This document shows positions 1 to 9,112 of a stretch of 64,000 nt of DNA, piece by piece; positions within the stretch are counted from its first letter, which is position 1; every line of letters starts with the position of its first letter. The position numbers were made by a program, and so were the translations under genes. The notes under the pieces were generated by a model. The model worked only from the letters and a program-made list of their open reading frames with translations. It ran no database searches and was not told the DNA's origin. Origin of the DNA: an uncultured Alphaproteobacteria bacterium (lineage in GTDB: Bacteria > Pseudomonadota > Alphaproteobacteria > Rhodobacterales > Rhodobacteraceae); contig CACBAO010000007.1 in the NCBI GenBank assembly GCA_902537235.1, positions 1 to 64,000 on the forward strand, written 5' to 3'.

Positions 1-213
1 AACTATATTAAATCGAATATCGTTCCAAACGACCGAAGTCGCTTTTGCCAATATTGTGATACCCCGTTCACGTTCAAGATCGTTACTATCCAAAGCGCGT
101 TCCACTGTCGCTTCATTCTCTCTAAAAGCTCCAGATTGCTTCAGTAACTCGTCTACTAATGTCGTTTTTCCATGATCTACGTGTGCGATAATCGCAATAT
201 TTCGTAATTCCAT
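1..213 (-). CDS. typA: TypA/BipA translational GTPase, N-terminal 71 residues (partial)
   Basis: The reverse complement from an ATG at 213 reads as the start of a translation-factor GTPase; the rest lies beyond the left edge. The P-loop [10 protein letters not shown] and a switch region ending in ERGITILAK are visible, and the [19 protein letters not shown] opening is characteristic of TypA/BipA rather than LepA or EF-G. TypA is a ribosome-associated GTPase involved in stress and low-temperature ribosome function (family knowledge). The 167 bp to the divergent cyclase gene should hold both promoters. The identity is secure; only the missing part is untested. Confidence 0.93.
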   Translation of the reverse strand, partial: MELRNIAIIAHVDHGKTTLVDELLKQSGAFRENEATVERALDSNDLERERGITILAKATSVVWNDIRFNIV

Positions 214-380
214 TTTTACTGCTCACTGTGAATTTCAATTAACCAATGAGGTTGCTTAATATCAAACATCTTAAAAAGCAAGAAAAATCCTTTAAAGGCT
301 AATGAGCCTTTGAGAATAAATTTAATGGCGTAATCAGTTCACTTAATGTACCGTTTAAGGAAAGTTGAAGCAGAATTACG

Positions 381-2273
381 ATGGTAGAAAAAAAAATACA
401 GAGAAAGATAGCTGTGATATTTATTGCAGACGCCGTAGGTTACTCGCAACACATGAAGAGAGATGAAGATGAGACGGTTAAGAGCTTTAGATCTTGTAAG
501 CAAATACTAGATCGGCTTTTTGAGGAACATGATGGACGCGTTTTCAATACCGCAGGAGATTCAATACTCGCAGAGTTTACCAGCGCTGTATCAGCACTAG
601 TTTGTGCATCAGAATTCCAATCTCTTATAAATGAGCGAAATAAAAGTGAGAACACTAAAATTAAGATGGAATTTCGGATTGGCATTAATATGGGCGACGT
701 TGTTAAAGAGGGTAAAAATCTATACGGTGACGGTGTAAATATTGCTGCGCGTTTAGAGGCGCTCTGTCAACCAGCAGGTATCTCTCTTTCAAAAAGTGTC
801 TATGAATTTGTTAACAATAAAACAAAATTTCTATTCAATGACCTCGGCGAGCAAAAGGTAAAAAATGAAAGTTTTCATGCATTTGATGTTTTGCTTGATC
901 CATCACAAAAAAGAACAATAAAAAACAAAAGCATAAGCGCGCTTAACTTTGCATTATTGCTGATAATCCCAATAATTTTACTATCTCTAGGTGCCGTTTA
1001 CTTTTTATCCAGCGAACGAACACAATCAGAAATTCAAGTCGCTGAAAAAATAGAGAAAACAATCATAGGAAAAACACTTCTAATAAAACCATTAGAAAAT
1101 CGTAGTGGCTCTGAAAAAATAGAAAATTTATCTAAAAGTATTACAGACCATTTAATATCATCTATTTCATCCACGGTGTTACTAAATATTGTTCCAACCC
1201 AACTTAGTTACACCTTGAAAGAGGCAGACTTTTCAAATTCAGATATTAATTCTAGGTATGGGGTTTCCTTCGTAATTAGTGGAAGTATCATAACCTCAAA
1301 GGAAAAATTTAGAGTAAACTTAGAATTAGTTGAACTGAAAACAAACAACATTCTTTCGACAATAAATGAAGAATTTGATTTAGATGATCCTTTCGGTGCT
1401 CAAGATATATTGGAGCAGAAAGCTAGAAGAGCAATATTGTCAAATCTAACACTGGGTGAAGAGGCAGTTAGATATTATGAAAAGTATTTCCCTGCAAAGG
1501 AAGAATTTGTGCAAGTAATGAAGTTAAGCGTTGCACAAAATAAAGATGGAGTTTCCTGGAGTAAAAATCATGCAGAGCCATACAGGCTAATTTTAGAGAA
1601 AAATATGAATAACTCAGGCGCTCATTTACTTTATGCGCGCAACTTATGGAGACAACTAGCAGTAAATCGCACTAATATTTCAGATAATATAAAAAATATA
1701 CAGTTATCGATTAACAAGGCAATTGAATTAGATCCTAACAACGCACAGGCATACGCAGTTGCTGCAGGTTTTAAGGCAATGAGAACGATGCAATCAGTTG
1801 ATAAGCTCCTCGTAGAGAAAGCATTAAATATGGGTGGAGATAATTCAGAAACCTTAAGTGCAGTCATCTCTGCATATCAATTTGGAAATAATCATCCAAA
1901 AGTTATAGAAACTTCAAAAAAATATTTTGAGATAGCGCCATTTGGACAAACTAGGTTGAGATTAACAATGTTAGGGTCACATATTGCGTTAGGTGATAAC
2001 GTTGGGGCAAAAGAAGTAGCCCTTAAAATGGTTGGTTCTGATGAATTTTCAGATTTTTGGGGAAAGTTGTTTTTAATATTTTTGGAAGAAAAAAGTGGGG
2101 ATAAGGAGAAAGCAAATGCCCTATATACTGATTTTATTGCAAAAAATAAAACTAACAATCAAGATCTAATAATCAAAATAAAGAGCTTTCCATGGGGTCT
2201 TCAGCCTTGGTATATAAACAATTTAATTTCCTCTTTAAGATCAATAGACCGACGTGTGTTTCCCAGTAGCTAG
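381..2273 (+). CDS. Class III adenylate/guanylate cyclase with TM segment and TPR-containing C-terminus
   Basis: Residues 8-170 form a class III nucleotide cyclase catalytic domain. The two metal-binding aspartates (D17 in IADAVGYS, D60 in TAGDSILAEF) and the transition-state pair N120/R124 (VNIAAR) are all present, so it should be active in making cAMP (or cGMP). One transmembrane helix lies at about 187-209. Residues about 235-345 resemble the TolB/FlgO-like module common in these proteins, and 400-600 is helical with TPR-like repeats. This architecture, frequent in alphaproteobacteria, suggests a membrane-anchored cyclase gated by a TPR sensor. It stands alone, divergent from typA and convergent with the next gene. 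Confidence 0.9.
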   Translation: MVEKKIQRKIAVIFIADAVGYSQHMKRDEDETVKSFRSCKQILDRLFEEHDGRVFNTAGDSILAEFTSAVSALVCASEFQSLINERNKSENTKIKMEFRIGINMGDVVKEGKNLYGDGVNIAARLEALCQPAGISLSKSVYEFVNNKTKFLFNDLGEQKVKNESFHAFDVLLDPSQKRTIKNKSISALNFALLLIIPIILLSLGAVYFLSSERTQSEIQVAEKIEKTIIGKTLLIKPLENRSGSEKIENLSKSITDHLISSISSTVLLNIVPTQLSYTLKEADFSNSDINSRYGVSFVISGSIITSKEKFRVNLELVELKTNNILSTINEEFDLDDPFGAQDILEQKARRAILSNLTLGEEAVRYYEKYFPAKEEFVQVMKLSVAQNKDGVSWSKNHAEPYRLILEKNMNNSGAHLLYARNLWRQLAVNRTNISDNIKNIQLSINKAIELDPNNAQAYAVAAGFKAMRTMQSVDKLLVEKALNMGGDNSETLSAVISAYQFGNNHPKVIETSKKYFEIAPFGQTRLRLTMLGSHIALGDNVGAKEVALKMVGSDEFSDFWGKLFLIFLEEKSGDKEKANALYTDFIAKNKTNNQDLIIKIKSFPWGLQPWYINNLISSLRSIDRRVFPSS

Positions 2274-2340
2274 AATATTCCTGGGAAAATTGAAAATATT
2301 TTATCATTTAAATTCCAGTTTCCAGTATTGAAAAATAAGA

Positions 2341-3246
2341 TCACATTGAATTGCATGGATCGCCATTGGGCCAAGCAACTCCATCGCCCTTATCCATAGT
2401 GCTTATTTCTTTCATATCATTATCATCAATCAAAAAAGAAAGATCAAAGTTTTCTCTTATTCTGTTTTCATCCGAAGATTTTGGTAAAATCACAAAGCCC
2501 ATTTGAAGACCCCATTTAAGTAATATCTGTGCCTCAGACACTCCATACTTTTTTGACATTTTCTTAAATGGAGAGGAATTATCAGCACCATCCTCTTTCA
2601 TGCTTTGTGATTTTGCACTATCTTGATTAGGTTTTGCCCTCCATCCCTCCAAGGGAACTAATGAGCTGTAGGCAACTATCTTGATATTTTTGTTTTTTAA
2701 AAAAGAAACTAATTTCTCTTTCTGGCACCAAGGGTGTAACTCGATCTGATTATATTCAGGAACTTCTAGTCCTTGATCAATTATCTCTTGAATATGTAAC
2801 TGACTGTAGTTCGAAACACCTATAGTTCTGGTTTTCCCTTCCTTTTTGAGATCACATAATGCTTTCCATTGCTCTAGTCTTAAGTCCTTACAGAAAGGTG
2901 CATGAATTAGATAACAATCAAGATAGTCAAGATTAAGCCTTTTAAGACTACTGTCACAAGCCTCAATACACATCTTATAATTTTTTGCCTCTCTACCCCA
3001 ACTTGGATTTCCAGGAAAAACCTTACTGGTAATGAAAACCTCATTTCTTTGAAGAGAAAGTTGAGAGAATGTGTCTTTAAGACCTAACCCAATACCCACC
3101 TCATTTCTGTAAACCTCAGCAGTATCAATATGCCTATATCCAATTTTGAGTGCTGTACTTATAGTTTTCTGTGCCTCCTCGTTTGGGATTAAATAAGTTC
3201 CAAAACCAATGATTGGCATATTCACTAAAATTTGATCTGCATTCAT
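2341..3246 (-). CDS. Aldo/keto reductase
   Basis: This 301-aa protein is a full-length AKR (TIM barrel, NADPH-dependent carbonyl reduction). The catalytic tetrad is visible: D41 and Y46 in HIDTAEVYRNE, K75 in FITSKVFPG and H115 in YLIHAPF. The C-terminal LPKSSDENRIREN segment is the usual NADPH 2'-phosphate site. It is the last gene of the minus-strand operon running from 10021 and starts 31 bp after the FAD oxidoreductase. It probably reduces an aldehyde or ketone produced by the pathway. The substrate cannot be read from sequence. Confidence 0.9.
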   Translation of the reverse strand: MNADQILVNMPIIGFGTYLIPNEEAQKTISTALKIGYRHIDTAEVYRNEVGIGLGLKDTFSQLSLQRNEVFITSKVFPGNPSWGREAKNYKMCIEACDSSLKRLNLDYLDCYLIHAPFCKDLRLEQWKALCDLKKEGKTRTIGVSNYSQLHIQEIIDQGLEVPEYNQIELHPWCQKEKLVSFLKNKNIKIVAYSSLVPLEGWRAKPNQDSAKSQSMKEDGADNSSPFKKMSKKYGVSEAQILLKWGLQMGFVILPKSSDENRIRENFDLSFLIDDNDMKEISTMDKGDGVAWPNGDPCNSM

Positions 3247-3277
3247 TTATTCTCCCTCTCACTTATTCCGTTAATTT

Positions 3278-4606
3278 CTAAAGTTCTTTCCCTGCCAGCA
3301 ATTCCCCTAACTTTATTCGGGAGGATACTGCGATTTTCGTCAAAGGTTTAAACGGCAGCTTTTTTGGCTGAGGGTTATTTAACAACTGTTCAACTAGGGC
3401 TGTTTTTTTTCCCATAGCCAAGTCAGCAGCAGCTAACCCATGAAGTGTCCCCTTCACAGTACCTAACCCATTTTGACAACAGGCAGAAAAAAGACCAGGT
3501 TTTAGTTCGCCAAAAGCCGCTACATTATTTCTTGAAAGGGTCAAGTGCCCACCCCATGTTTGGCTGAGTTTTATATCCTTCAGCATGGGGAAACGATCTG
3601 AAAAGCTTTTGATATGACTTCTCAACACATTATCAAGTATCGATTTGTTGGGGCTCATATTTGGGTTATAAGTAAAGCGATTACGAATTACAATTCTATC
3701 CCCTCCAATCCCAGATATACGTCTTACCGTGGTCCCTAAAGGGTCTGCTGGAGTTATCCCCCACTCTTTTTTGCCTCCAAGAATTTTAATTTGGTCGGGC
3801 GTAAGTTTTTGTGTGATGGAACCATAAGTGTAGATATGAAGAAGTGAGTTCTTGAAATAACCAAAATTTTCTATATTTCCATTCACTGCGAGTATTACTT
3901 TAGAAGTGGTGATAACACCTTTAGGTGTTTTCGCTTGCCATTCAGAACCAACTTTATTTAGTTCTTCTACGGGTGAAGTTTCATATATTTGAACTTTATT
4001 AGAAAGCATTTTTTCGCCCAAAGCTCTAATGTATAGAGCAGGTTGTATCATTACGGTTCCTGGCGTAAACAGTCCTCCTTTATAATAACTCGTTCCGGTA
4101 ATGCCATTCATTGATTTTGCATCGAAATGTTCATATCTCTCGCCAAGTTGTGAAAGATGTTTTGCATAATCAGTGTTATGACGCATGCCTTTGACGGTTG
4201 CAGCGCCATTTATTTTCCCGATTTCTTTAAAACATTCCTTAGGTAGGCCTAGAACCTCAACGGTCTCTTTTGCAAACTTAATGGCAAACCTATTTTGCTT
4301 GATAGTTTGGCGATCATTTTCTAATTGGCCTCCGTAATCATCGCTTGCCAAGTCATGTGGTAAATCAATCATAAAGCCAGAATTTCTTCCTGCTGGTCCA
4401 GAGGCAAGTCCTTGAGCATCTAAAATGACAATACGGTCATTTGGCGCTTCTTTTTGAACCCTTCTTGCAGCTGATAACCCAGCAAAGCCTGCTCCGACAA
4501 TAAGCCAATCAGATGTTAAGTTGCCCGAGAGGCTAGGAAGTGGTTTTCTATTGGGAAGCAACTCGTTCCATGCAGAAGGTCCAGGGTTTTGGGAAACACT
4601 TATCAT
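3278..4606 (-). CDS. FAD-dependent amine oxidoreductase (DAO family, PuuB-like)
   Basis: The 442-aa protein has a Rossmann dinucleotide motif at residues 34-50 (DWLIVGAGFAGLSAARR) and the overall layout of the D-amino-acid oxidase/glycine oxidase family, closest in feel to gamma-glutamylputrescine oxidase PuuB and related N-demethylating amine oxidases. Next to an MttB homologue and an aldehyde dehydrogenase, an oxidative dealkylation or deamination step on a secondary or tertiary amine is a reasonable guess. It starts 1 bp from the end of the upstream SDR, indicating tight co-transcription. FAD binding is evident; the substrate is inference. Confidence 0.85.
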   Translation of the reverse strand: MISVSQNPGPSAWNELLPNRKPLPSLSGNLTSDWLIVGAGFAGLSAARRVQKEAPNDRIVILDAQGLASGPAGRNSGFMIDLPHDLASDDYGGQLENDRQTIKQNRFAIKFAKETVEVLGLPKECFKEIGKINGAATVKGMRHNTDYAKHLSQLGERYEHFDAKSMNGITGTSYYKGGLFTPGTVMIQPALYIRALGEKMLSNKVQIYETSPVEELNKVGSEWQAKTPKGVITTSKVILAVNGNIENFGYFKNSLLHIYTYGSITQKLTPDQIKILGGKKEWGITPADPLGTTVRRISGIGGDRIVIRNRFTYNPNMSPNKSILDNVLRSHIKSFSDRFPMLKDIKLSQTWGGHLTLSRNNVAAFGELKPGLFSACCQNGLGTVKGTLHGLAAADLAMGKKTALVEQLLNNPQPKKLPFKPLTKIAVSSRIKLGELLAGKEL

Positions 4607-4607
4607 T

Positions 4608-5339
4608 TCACGGTAAACTCAATTTGGCGGTTCTACCCCCGTCTACAGTCAGGACTTGACCAGTCAAAAAAGATGCCTTCTCAGATGCAAGCCAAACAAT
4701 TAATTCAGCCACTTCAAGAGGTTCTCCACTTCGCTTCAAAGGATGGATTTCACCAATTTTATTCTTAAAAACTTTGGGATCTGATAAAGATTTTATGAAT
4801 TCCTCATTTAACTCAGTATTAATCCAGCCAGGAGCAACAGCATTACACCGTACGCCATCAGGTCCATGGTCAACTGCGACCGCCCGCGTTAATGCATGTA
4901 GCCCTCCCTTAGAAGCACTATACGCTGGATGGCGAGGATTGCTTCCTAAGCCTTCTATAGAACCTACATTAATAATGGAGCCCCTTCTTACCTTTAACAT
5001 GGGAAGAGCATATTTTATAAGAAGAAAGGGAATCGTTAAATTAATTTGAAGTTGCTGAAACCAATCAGTTTCAGTTGTTTCTTCAGCATTCCCTTCACGC
5101 ATAATGCCTGCATTATTTACTAAAATATCAAGGCGTCCTTCCAAATCTCGTATCCGTGACAGAATCTTTTTTGGGGTTTCTAAGTCATTAAAGTCAGCCT
5201 CAAGCCAAAAACGCTCCCCTTTACTTCTTTGCGCTGTGTAAACCTTAGCACCTTTTTCAGTTAAGAGCTTTGCTGTGCTAAACCCGATTCCACGTGAAGC
5301 CCCAGTAACTAAAGCAATCTTTCCCTCCAGTTCTCTCAT
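4608..5339 (-). CDS. Short-chain dehydrogenase/reductase (first of a pair)
   Basis: A classical NAD(P)-dependent SDR of 243 aa: cofactor motif TGASRGIG at residues 12-19, NNAG, a serine in INVGS and the catalytic YSASK. I chose the ATG at 5339 over one 14 codons upstream because it overlaps the TGA of the preceding SDR in a 4-bp ATGA, a standard coupling junction. The pair of SDRs lies between the MttB homologue and the FAD oxidoreductase. The two SDRs are divergent in sequence, so they probably act on different intermediates. The substrate is unknown. Confidence 0.88.
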   Translation of the reverse strand: MRELEGKIALVTGASRGIGFSTAKLLTEKGAKVYTAQRSKGERFWLEADFNDLETPKKILSRIRDLEGRLDILVNNAGIMREGNAEETTETDWFQQLQINLTIPFLLIKYALPMLKVRRGSIINVGSIEGLGSNPRHPAYSASKGGLHALTRAVAVDHGPDGVRCNAVAPGWINTELNEEFIKSLSDPKVFKNKIGEIHPLKRSGEPLEVAELIVWLASEKASFLTGQVLTVDGGRTAKLSLP

Positions 5340-6067
5340 GATACGGGTTTTCCGCCGTTTACTTCGACAAGAGATCCACACATATACCGAGCTTCATCTG
5401 AGGCTAAAAACAAAATAACGTCTGAAATATCATCAGGTTCTGCTATGCGGCCTAGAGGAACGGTATTATTGAGTTCTTTTATAGCCTTCTCTGGATCAAG
5501 ACCACGAATAGAAAAACCAGTACGTATCATAGGTGTATTTACTTCATTTGGACAAACAGCATTTACCCGTATGTTTTGATGTGCGTGATCACGACCTAAA
5601 CACTGTGTCAATGAAGCTAAAGCGGCTTTTGACATTATGTAAATCGGATGATCAGGACCAGGATTTAAACCCCAGCAGCTAGCTATATTTACAATTGATC
5701 CACCTCCATTTTTTGCCAAAATAGGGATTGTGGATCGACATAACCTAAACGGAGCTTCTATGTTTACGGCCATCGTTGATTTAAAGTCGTCATCTGTAGC
5801 TTCAGTAATTTTTCCTCTTCGAATGATGCCTGCATTGTTTATCAGAATATCTAGCCCCCCCAATGCATCTGTCGCTTTACTAGGCAATTCGTCACAAAAT
5901 TGAGCAGTGGACAAGTCACCTAAGAAATGAGCCTCAGCTTCAACATTACTGATAGTAATGTCTGTTATTGCAACTGATGCTCCTTCGGCTCTCAATTTTC
6001 TTACAAGCGATTTGCCAATTCCACCGGCGGCACCTGTTACGAGAGCTTTTTTTCCTTGAAATCTCAT
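5336..6067 (-). CDS. Short-chain dehydrogenase/reductase (second of a pair)
   Basis: A 243-aa classical SDR with TGAAGGIG at 11-18, NNAG, and the catalytic YIMSK following a NIAS serine motif. The EADDISDVILFLASDEARY-type C-terminus is typical. It starts 5 bp after the MttB gene ends and overlaps the next SDR by 4 bp. Oxidation or reduction of a hydroxy/keto intermediate in the same pathway is inferred from operon position only. Confidence 0.88.
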   Translation of the reverse strand: MRFQGKKALVTGAAGGIGKSLVRKLRAEGASVAITDITISNVEAEAHFLGDLSTAQFCDELPSKATDALGGLDILINNAGIIRRGKITEATDDDFKSTMAVNIEAPFRLCRSTIPILAKNGGGSIVNIASCWGLNPGPDHPIYIMSKAALASLTQCLGRDHAHQNIRVNAVCPNEVNTPMIRTGFSIRGLDPEKAIKELNNTVPLGRIAEPDDISDVILFLASDEARYMCGSLVEVNGGKPVS

Positions 6068-6072
6068 TTATA

Positions 6073-7623
6073 TTAAAACTCCTGATTAAGGGAGTCGGTG
6101 GCGGGAATTTGCGACTCTCTCAGAGCAATAAATTCCAATAACTCATCATTGATTGCTTCATTGATTTTTGGTTCTTCATAATCTGCCAAAAGAGATTTTG
6201 CGTGCTTAAGCGCTCTTTCAGTTATTTCCGTTGAGCCTTCGGCTTGCCATTGCTCAATAGAGTTATTATCAAAAAGCTCAGGCATAAAGAAAGCTCGTTG
6301 AAAGTTTTCTAGCGTGTGGGGATGACCGAGATAGTGGCCGCCGGGTCCAATGTCATTAACTGCTTTTAGGCCCTCATCAAAGTCGTCCCAATTAATGCCT
6401 TGAGCCATTCGATATGCCATCGCGCATTGCTCTGCATCAACGATAAACTTAGCTGTACTACAGTGCATACCAGCCTCATTCCATCCAGCTGAATGCCAAA
6501 TATAATTTGCACCCGACATCATGACAGCCATCAGTGTTGTTGCACTCTCATAGCCAGCCTGTGCATCAAAAGTCTTTGCGCCTCCTAATGTGTTTGATGT
6601 TCTCCACGGTACTTTATAATAACGTGCCATTTGACCAATCATAAAATTCATTAAACTGATCTCGGGTGTTCCTGCCATCGGAGCTCCTGACTTCATTGAT
6701 ACTGTAGAAAGATAATGACCATAAATTGCTGGTGCACCTTTTTGAATAACTTGTGTATACGCCAGAGCCGATAACGCCTCAGCATTAAGTTGTGCAACTG
6801 TTGGAGCTACCGATGCGGGGGTGTTTGCTCCTCCTAAAACGAAAGGAGAGCATAATACCGGTTGGTTTCTTTTGCAAAAAGCTCTCATCGCGCCAAGCAT
6901 CGTTTCATCCCAAACTAAAGGAGAGTTTCCGTTGCAGTTACCTGTAACTACTGGATGACTGTCAATAAAACCAGGGCCAAACAGAATATCGCACATTTTA
7001 ATCACATCTTCTGCGTTTTTGGGACTTGTTGTCATTCCCATAAATGTTTTGTCTGAGTATCGCATGGATGAATAGGTGATGCGTAAATGCCGATGACTTA
7101 TAGGATGATCATAGGGCTCTACTATATGATGTGCACTTGAATGCAAGGAGGGAAGCATGTGTGATAGCTTATGAAAATTAGCCAAATCTTCTAAGGTTGG
7201 ATTACGCCGTTTGTCTTCCAGGTCTCTTATGTATGGAGCTCCTGTCATCGGCACGAACATGCAGTGGTTTTTTCCAAAGTTAAGATTGTTTTTTGGGTTT
7301 CTTGCGTGGTATGTGAATGTCTCGGGTATGGATTTAATAAGATCCTTTACAAGAAACCTATCTAGAAAAACTGTTTCTCCAACAATCTTTGCTCCAATGG
7401 ATCTCCAATCTTCAAGAGCAATTTTATCTCGGAAATGAATGCCGGTATTTTCTAGAATGTCCATAGAAGCGTTATCAATTCGATTGATTTGATCTTGATT
7501 TAATGGTTCTGTTAATGGGAGGTTGTGCCGTAATGCTGGCAGCATTTTAAAACTTCTTGTTTGGCTCTTTAACCGTCTAGAGCTTCGTCCCTTTCGTATA
7601 GTTCCTACGGCTTGCACCGTCAT
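6073..7623 (-). CDS. MttB-family (trimethylamine methyltransferase-like) protein, non-pyrrolysine
   Basis: The 516-aa product belongs to COG5598. Known members transfer a methyl group from trimethylamine, glycine betaine, proline betaine or carnitine to a corrinoid protein. The frame is open throughout with no in-frame UAG, so this is the non-pyrrolysine branch. Conserved stretches include YGHYLSTVSMKSGAP and GGHYLGHPHTLENFQ. The start overlaps the aldehyde dehydrogenase stop by 4 bp (ATGA). No corrinoid protein or second methyltransferase gene is adjacent, so either these are elsewhere or the chemistry differs. A quaternary amine substrate is inference. Confidence 0.87.
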   Translation of the reverse strand: MTVQAVGTIRKGRSSRRLKSQTRSFKMLPALRHNLPLTEPLNQDQINRIDNASMDILENTGIHFRDKIALEDWRSIGAKIVGETVFLDRFLVKDLIKSIPETFTYHARNPKNNLNFGKNHCMFVPMTGAPYIRDLEDKRRNPTLEDLANFHKLSHMLPSLHSSAHHIVEPYDHPISHRHLRITYSSMRYSDKTFMGMTTSPKNAEDVIKMCDILFGPGFIDSHPVVTGNCNGNSPLVWDETMLGAMRAFCKRNQPVLCSPFVLGGANTPASVAPTVAQLNAEALSALAYTQVIQKGAPAIYGHYLSTVSMKSGAPMAGTPEISLMNFMIGQMARYYKVPWRTSNTLGGAKTFDAQAGYESATTLMAVMMSGANYIWHSAGWNEAGMHCSTAKFIVDAEQCAMAYRMAQGINWDDFDEGLKAVNDIGPGGHYLGHPHTLENFQRAFFMPELFDNNSIEQWQAEGSTEITERALKHAKSLLADYEEPKINEAINDELLEFIALRESQIPATDSLNQEF

Positions 7624-9110
7624 TCGATCTTATCCTGTGATGCTGGATCGGTAAGATCGATCCATATGGTTTTCACTTCACAGTATTGTTCATGTGCATG
7701 AACACCATTATCCCGTCCACCAAATCCAGATTGTTTGTATCCCCCGAAGGGTGTTGTAATATCACCTTCTCCATAGCTATTAATAGTGACAGTGCCAGCC
7801 TTAAGTTCTCTAGCCGCTCTTAAGGCGTTTGTAGTGTTCGCACTAAAAATAGATGCCGTTAATCCATATTCTGTTTTATTTGCTAATGAAATTGCCTCTT
7901 CATTTGTTTGTACTTCTAGAACACTTAGAATTGGTCCGAATATTTCGTCTTTGGCTTTTTTATCATCCGTTGTTGTTTCGTAAATTGTTGGCGCAATATA
8001 GCACCCATCAATCTCTCCGCCAATTACCGCGCCTTCGCTTAGATAGCTAGAAACTTTTTTGCAATGCTCTTTGTCAATAAGTGCTCCTAGTTGATTTTGC
8101 GGATTGAGAGGGTCTCCAGTTTTCCAGTCTCTTAATCGATCAACTATTTTCTTGAGTAAATCCGATTTGATATCCTTATGAACAATCAGTCTAGATATAG
8201 CACTGCAGTTTTCACCCATATTCCAAAAAGCTCCATTCACTATGTGTTCCGCTATAAGGTCCAGGTTTTCTGCATCATTAAAAACAACGGCTGGGTTTTT
8301 GCCACCACATTCCAAAACGGTTTTCTTTAAATTACTCTCCGAGGAGTACTTTAGAAAAAGCCGTCCTGTTTCTGTTGAGCCAGTAAAACTAACCATATCA
8401 ACCTCTGCATGACGCCCAAGTTTTTCGCCAACTATGGACCCAGCACCTGGTAGCACCTGTAAAACACCTCGAGGAATTCCTGCTTCAGCTGCGAGCTCTG
8501 CAACTCTAAGAGCAGTAAGAGAGGTCTGCTCGGCAGGCTTTACAATGACCGAACAACCAGAAGCAAGAGCAGGGCCAATTTTCCAGGCAAGCATCAATAA
8601 TGGGAAATTCCATGGAAGAATTGCCGCAACTACACCTATTGGCTCTCTTATTATCAGAGATAATGCGTCATCACCACTTGGAGCAGTTTGGCCATAGATT
8701 TTGTCAATTAGCTCAGCATGCCACTTAATAGTATGGATTGTTTCCGGCAAATCGATTTGAACGCAGTCTCTTATTGGTTTCCCACTGTCTAAGCTCTCCA
8801 TCACAGCCAGGTCTTCTTGATTTCGCGTTAACAACTTACATAACTTTATTAGTATATCTTTTCTTTCAGACGGGTGGAGGCGACACCAACGACCTTGATC
8901 AAATGCCTCCCTTGCTTTTCCAACGGCAAGATCCACATCTTCATCGCTAGCGGTAGTTATACTTGTTATTTCCATGCCCGTGGAGGGGTTAAGAGTGGGC
9001 ATCAGTGCTCCTGAACCTTTGTAATACTTCCCATCAATAAATGGGCTTTGTGGAAAATCTAATGCCGCTCCAAGACTTGTATATTCTTCGTGTGTCAAAA
9101 GCTTACTCAT
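7620..9110 (-). CDS. NAD(P)-dependent aldehyde dehydrogenase
   Basis: Full-length (496 aa) ALDH superfamily enzyme oxidising an aldehyde to the acid. All key residues are present: N169 in PWNFPLL, the general base E267 in TVLECGGKNP, and nucleophile C302 in MGENCSA; SFTGSTETG binds the cofactor. The sequence is of the betaine-aldehyde/gamma-glutamyl-aminobutyraldehyde dehydrogenase type. It is translationally coupled to the MttB gene and begins just after the DapA-like gene, so it probably oxidises an aldehyde produced by the amine oxidase or the lyase. Confidence 0.92.
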   Translation of the reverse strand: MSKLLTHEEYTSLGAALDFPQSPFIDGKYYKGSGALMPTLNPSTGMEITSITTASDEDVDLAVGKAREAFDQGRWCRLHPSERKDILIKLCKLLTRNQEDLAVMESLDSGKPIRDCVQIDLPETIHTIKWHAELIDKIYGQTAPSGDDALSLIIREPIGVVAAILPWNFPLLMLAWKIGPALASGCSVIVKPAEQTSLTALRVAELAAEAGIPRGVLQVLPGAGSIVGEKLGRHAEVDMVSFTGSTETGRLFLKYSSESNLKKTVLECGGKNPAVVFNDAENLDLIAEHIVNGAFWNMGENCSAISRLIVHKDIKSDLLKKIVDRLRDWKTGDPLNPQNQLGALIDKEHCKKVSSYLSEGAVIGGEIDGCYIAPTIYETTTDDKKAKDEIFGPILSVLEVQTNEEAISLANKTEYGLTASIFSANTTNALRAARELKAGTVTINSYGEGDITTPFGGYKQSGFGGRDNGVHAHEQYCEVKTIWIDLTDPASQDKIE

Positions 9111-9112
9111 AA

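Noticed and set aside
4774-5049. Open frames opposite the SDR genes
   Set aside because: They lie wholly inside well-supported SDR genes and have no recognisable protein character.
6073-7623. Pyrrolysine-containing trimethylamine methyltransferase
   Set aside because: The frame contains no in-frame TAG, and no pyl genes are nearby; it is the non-pyrrolysine branch.
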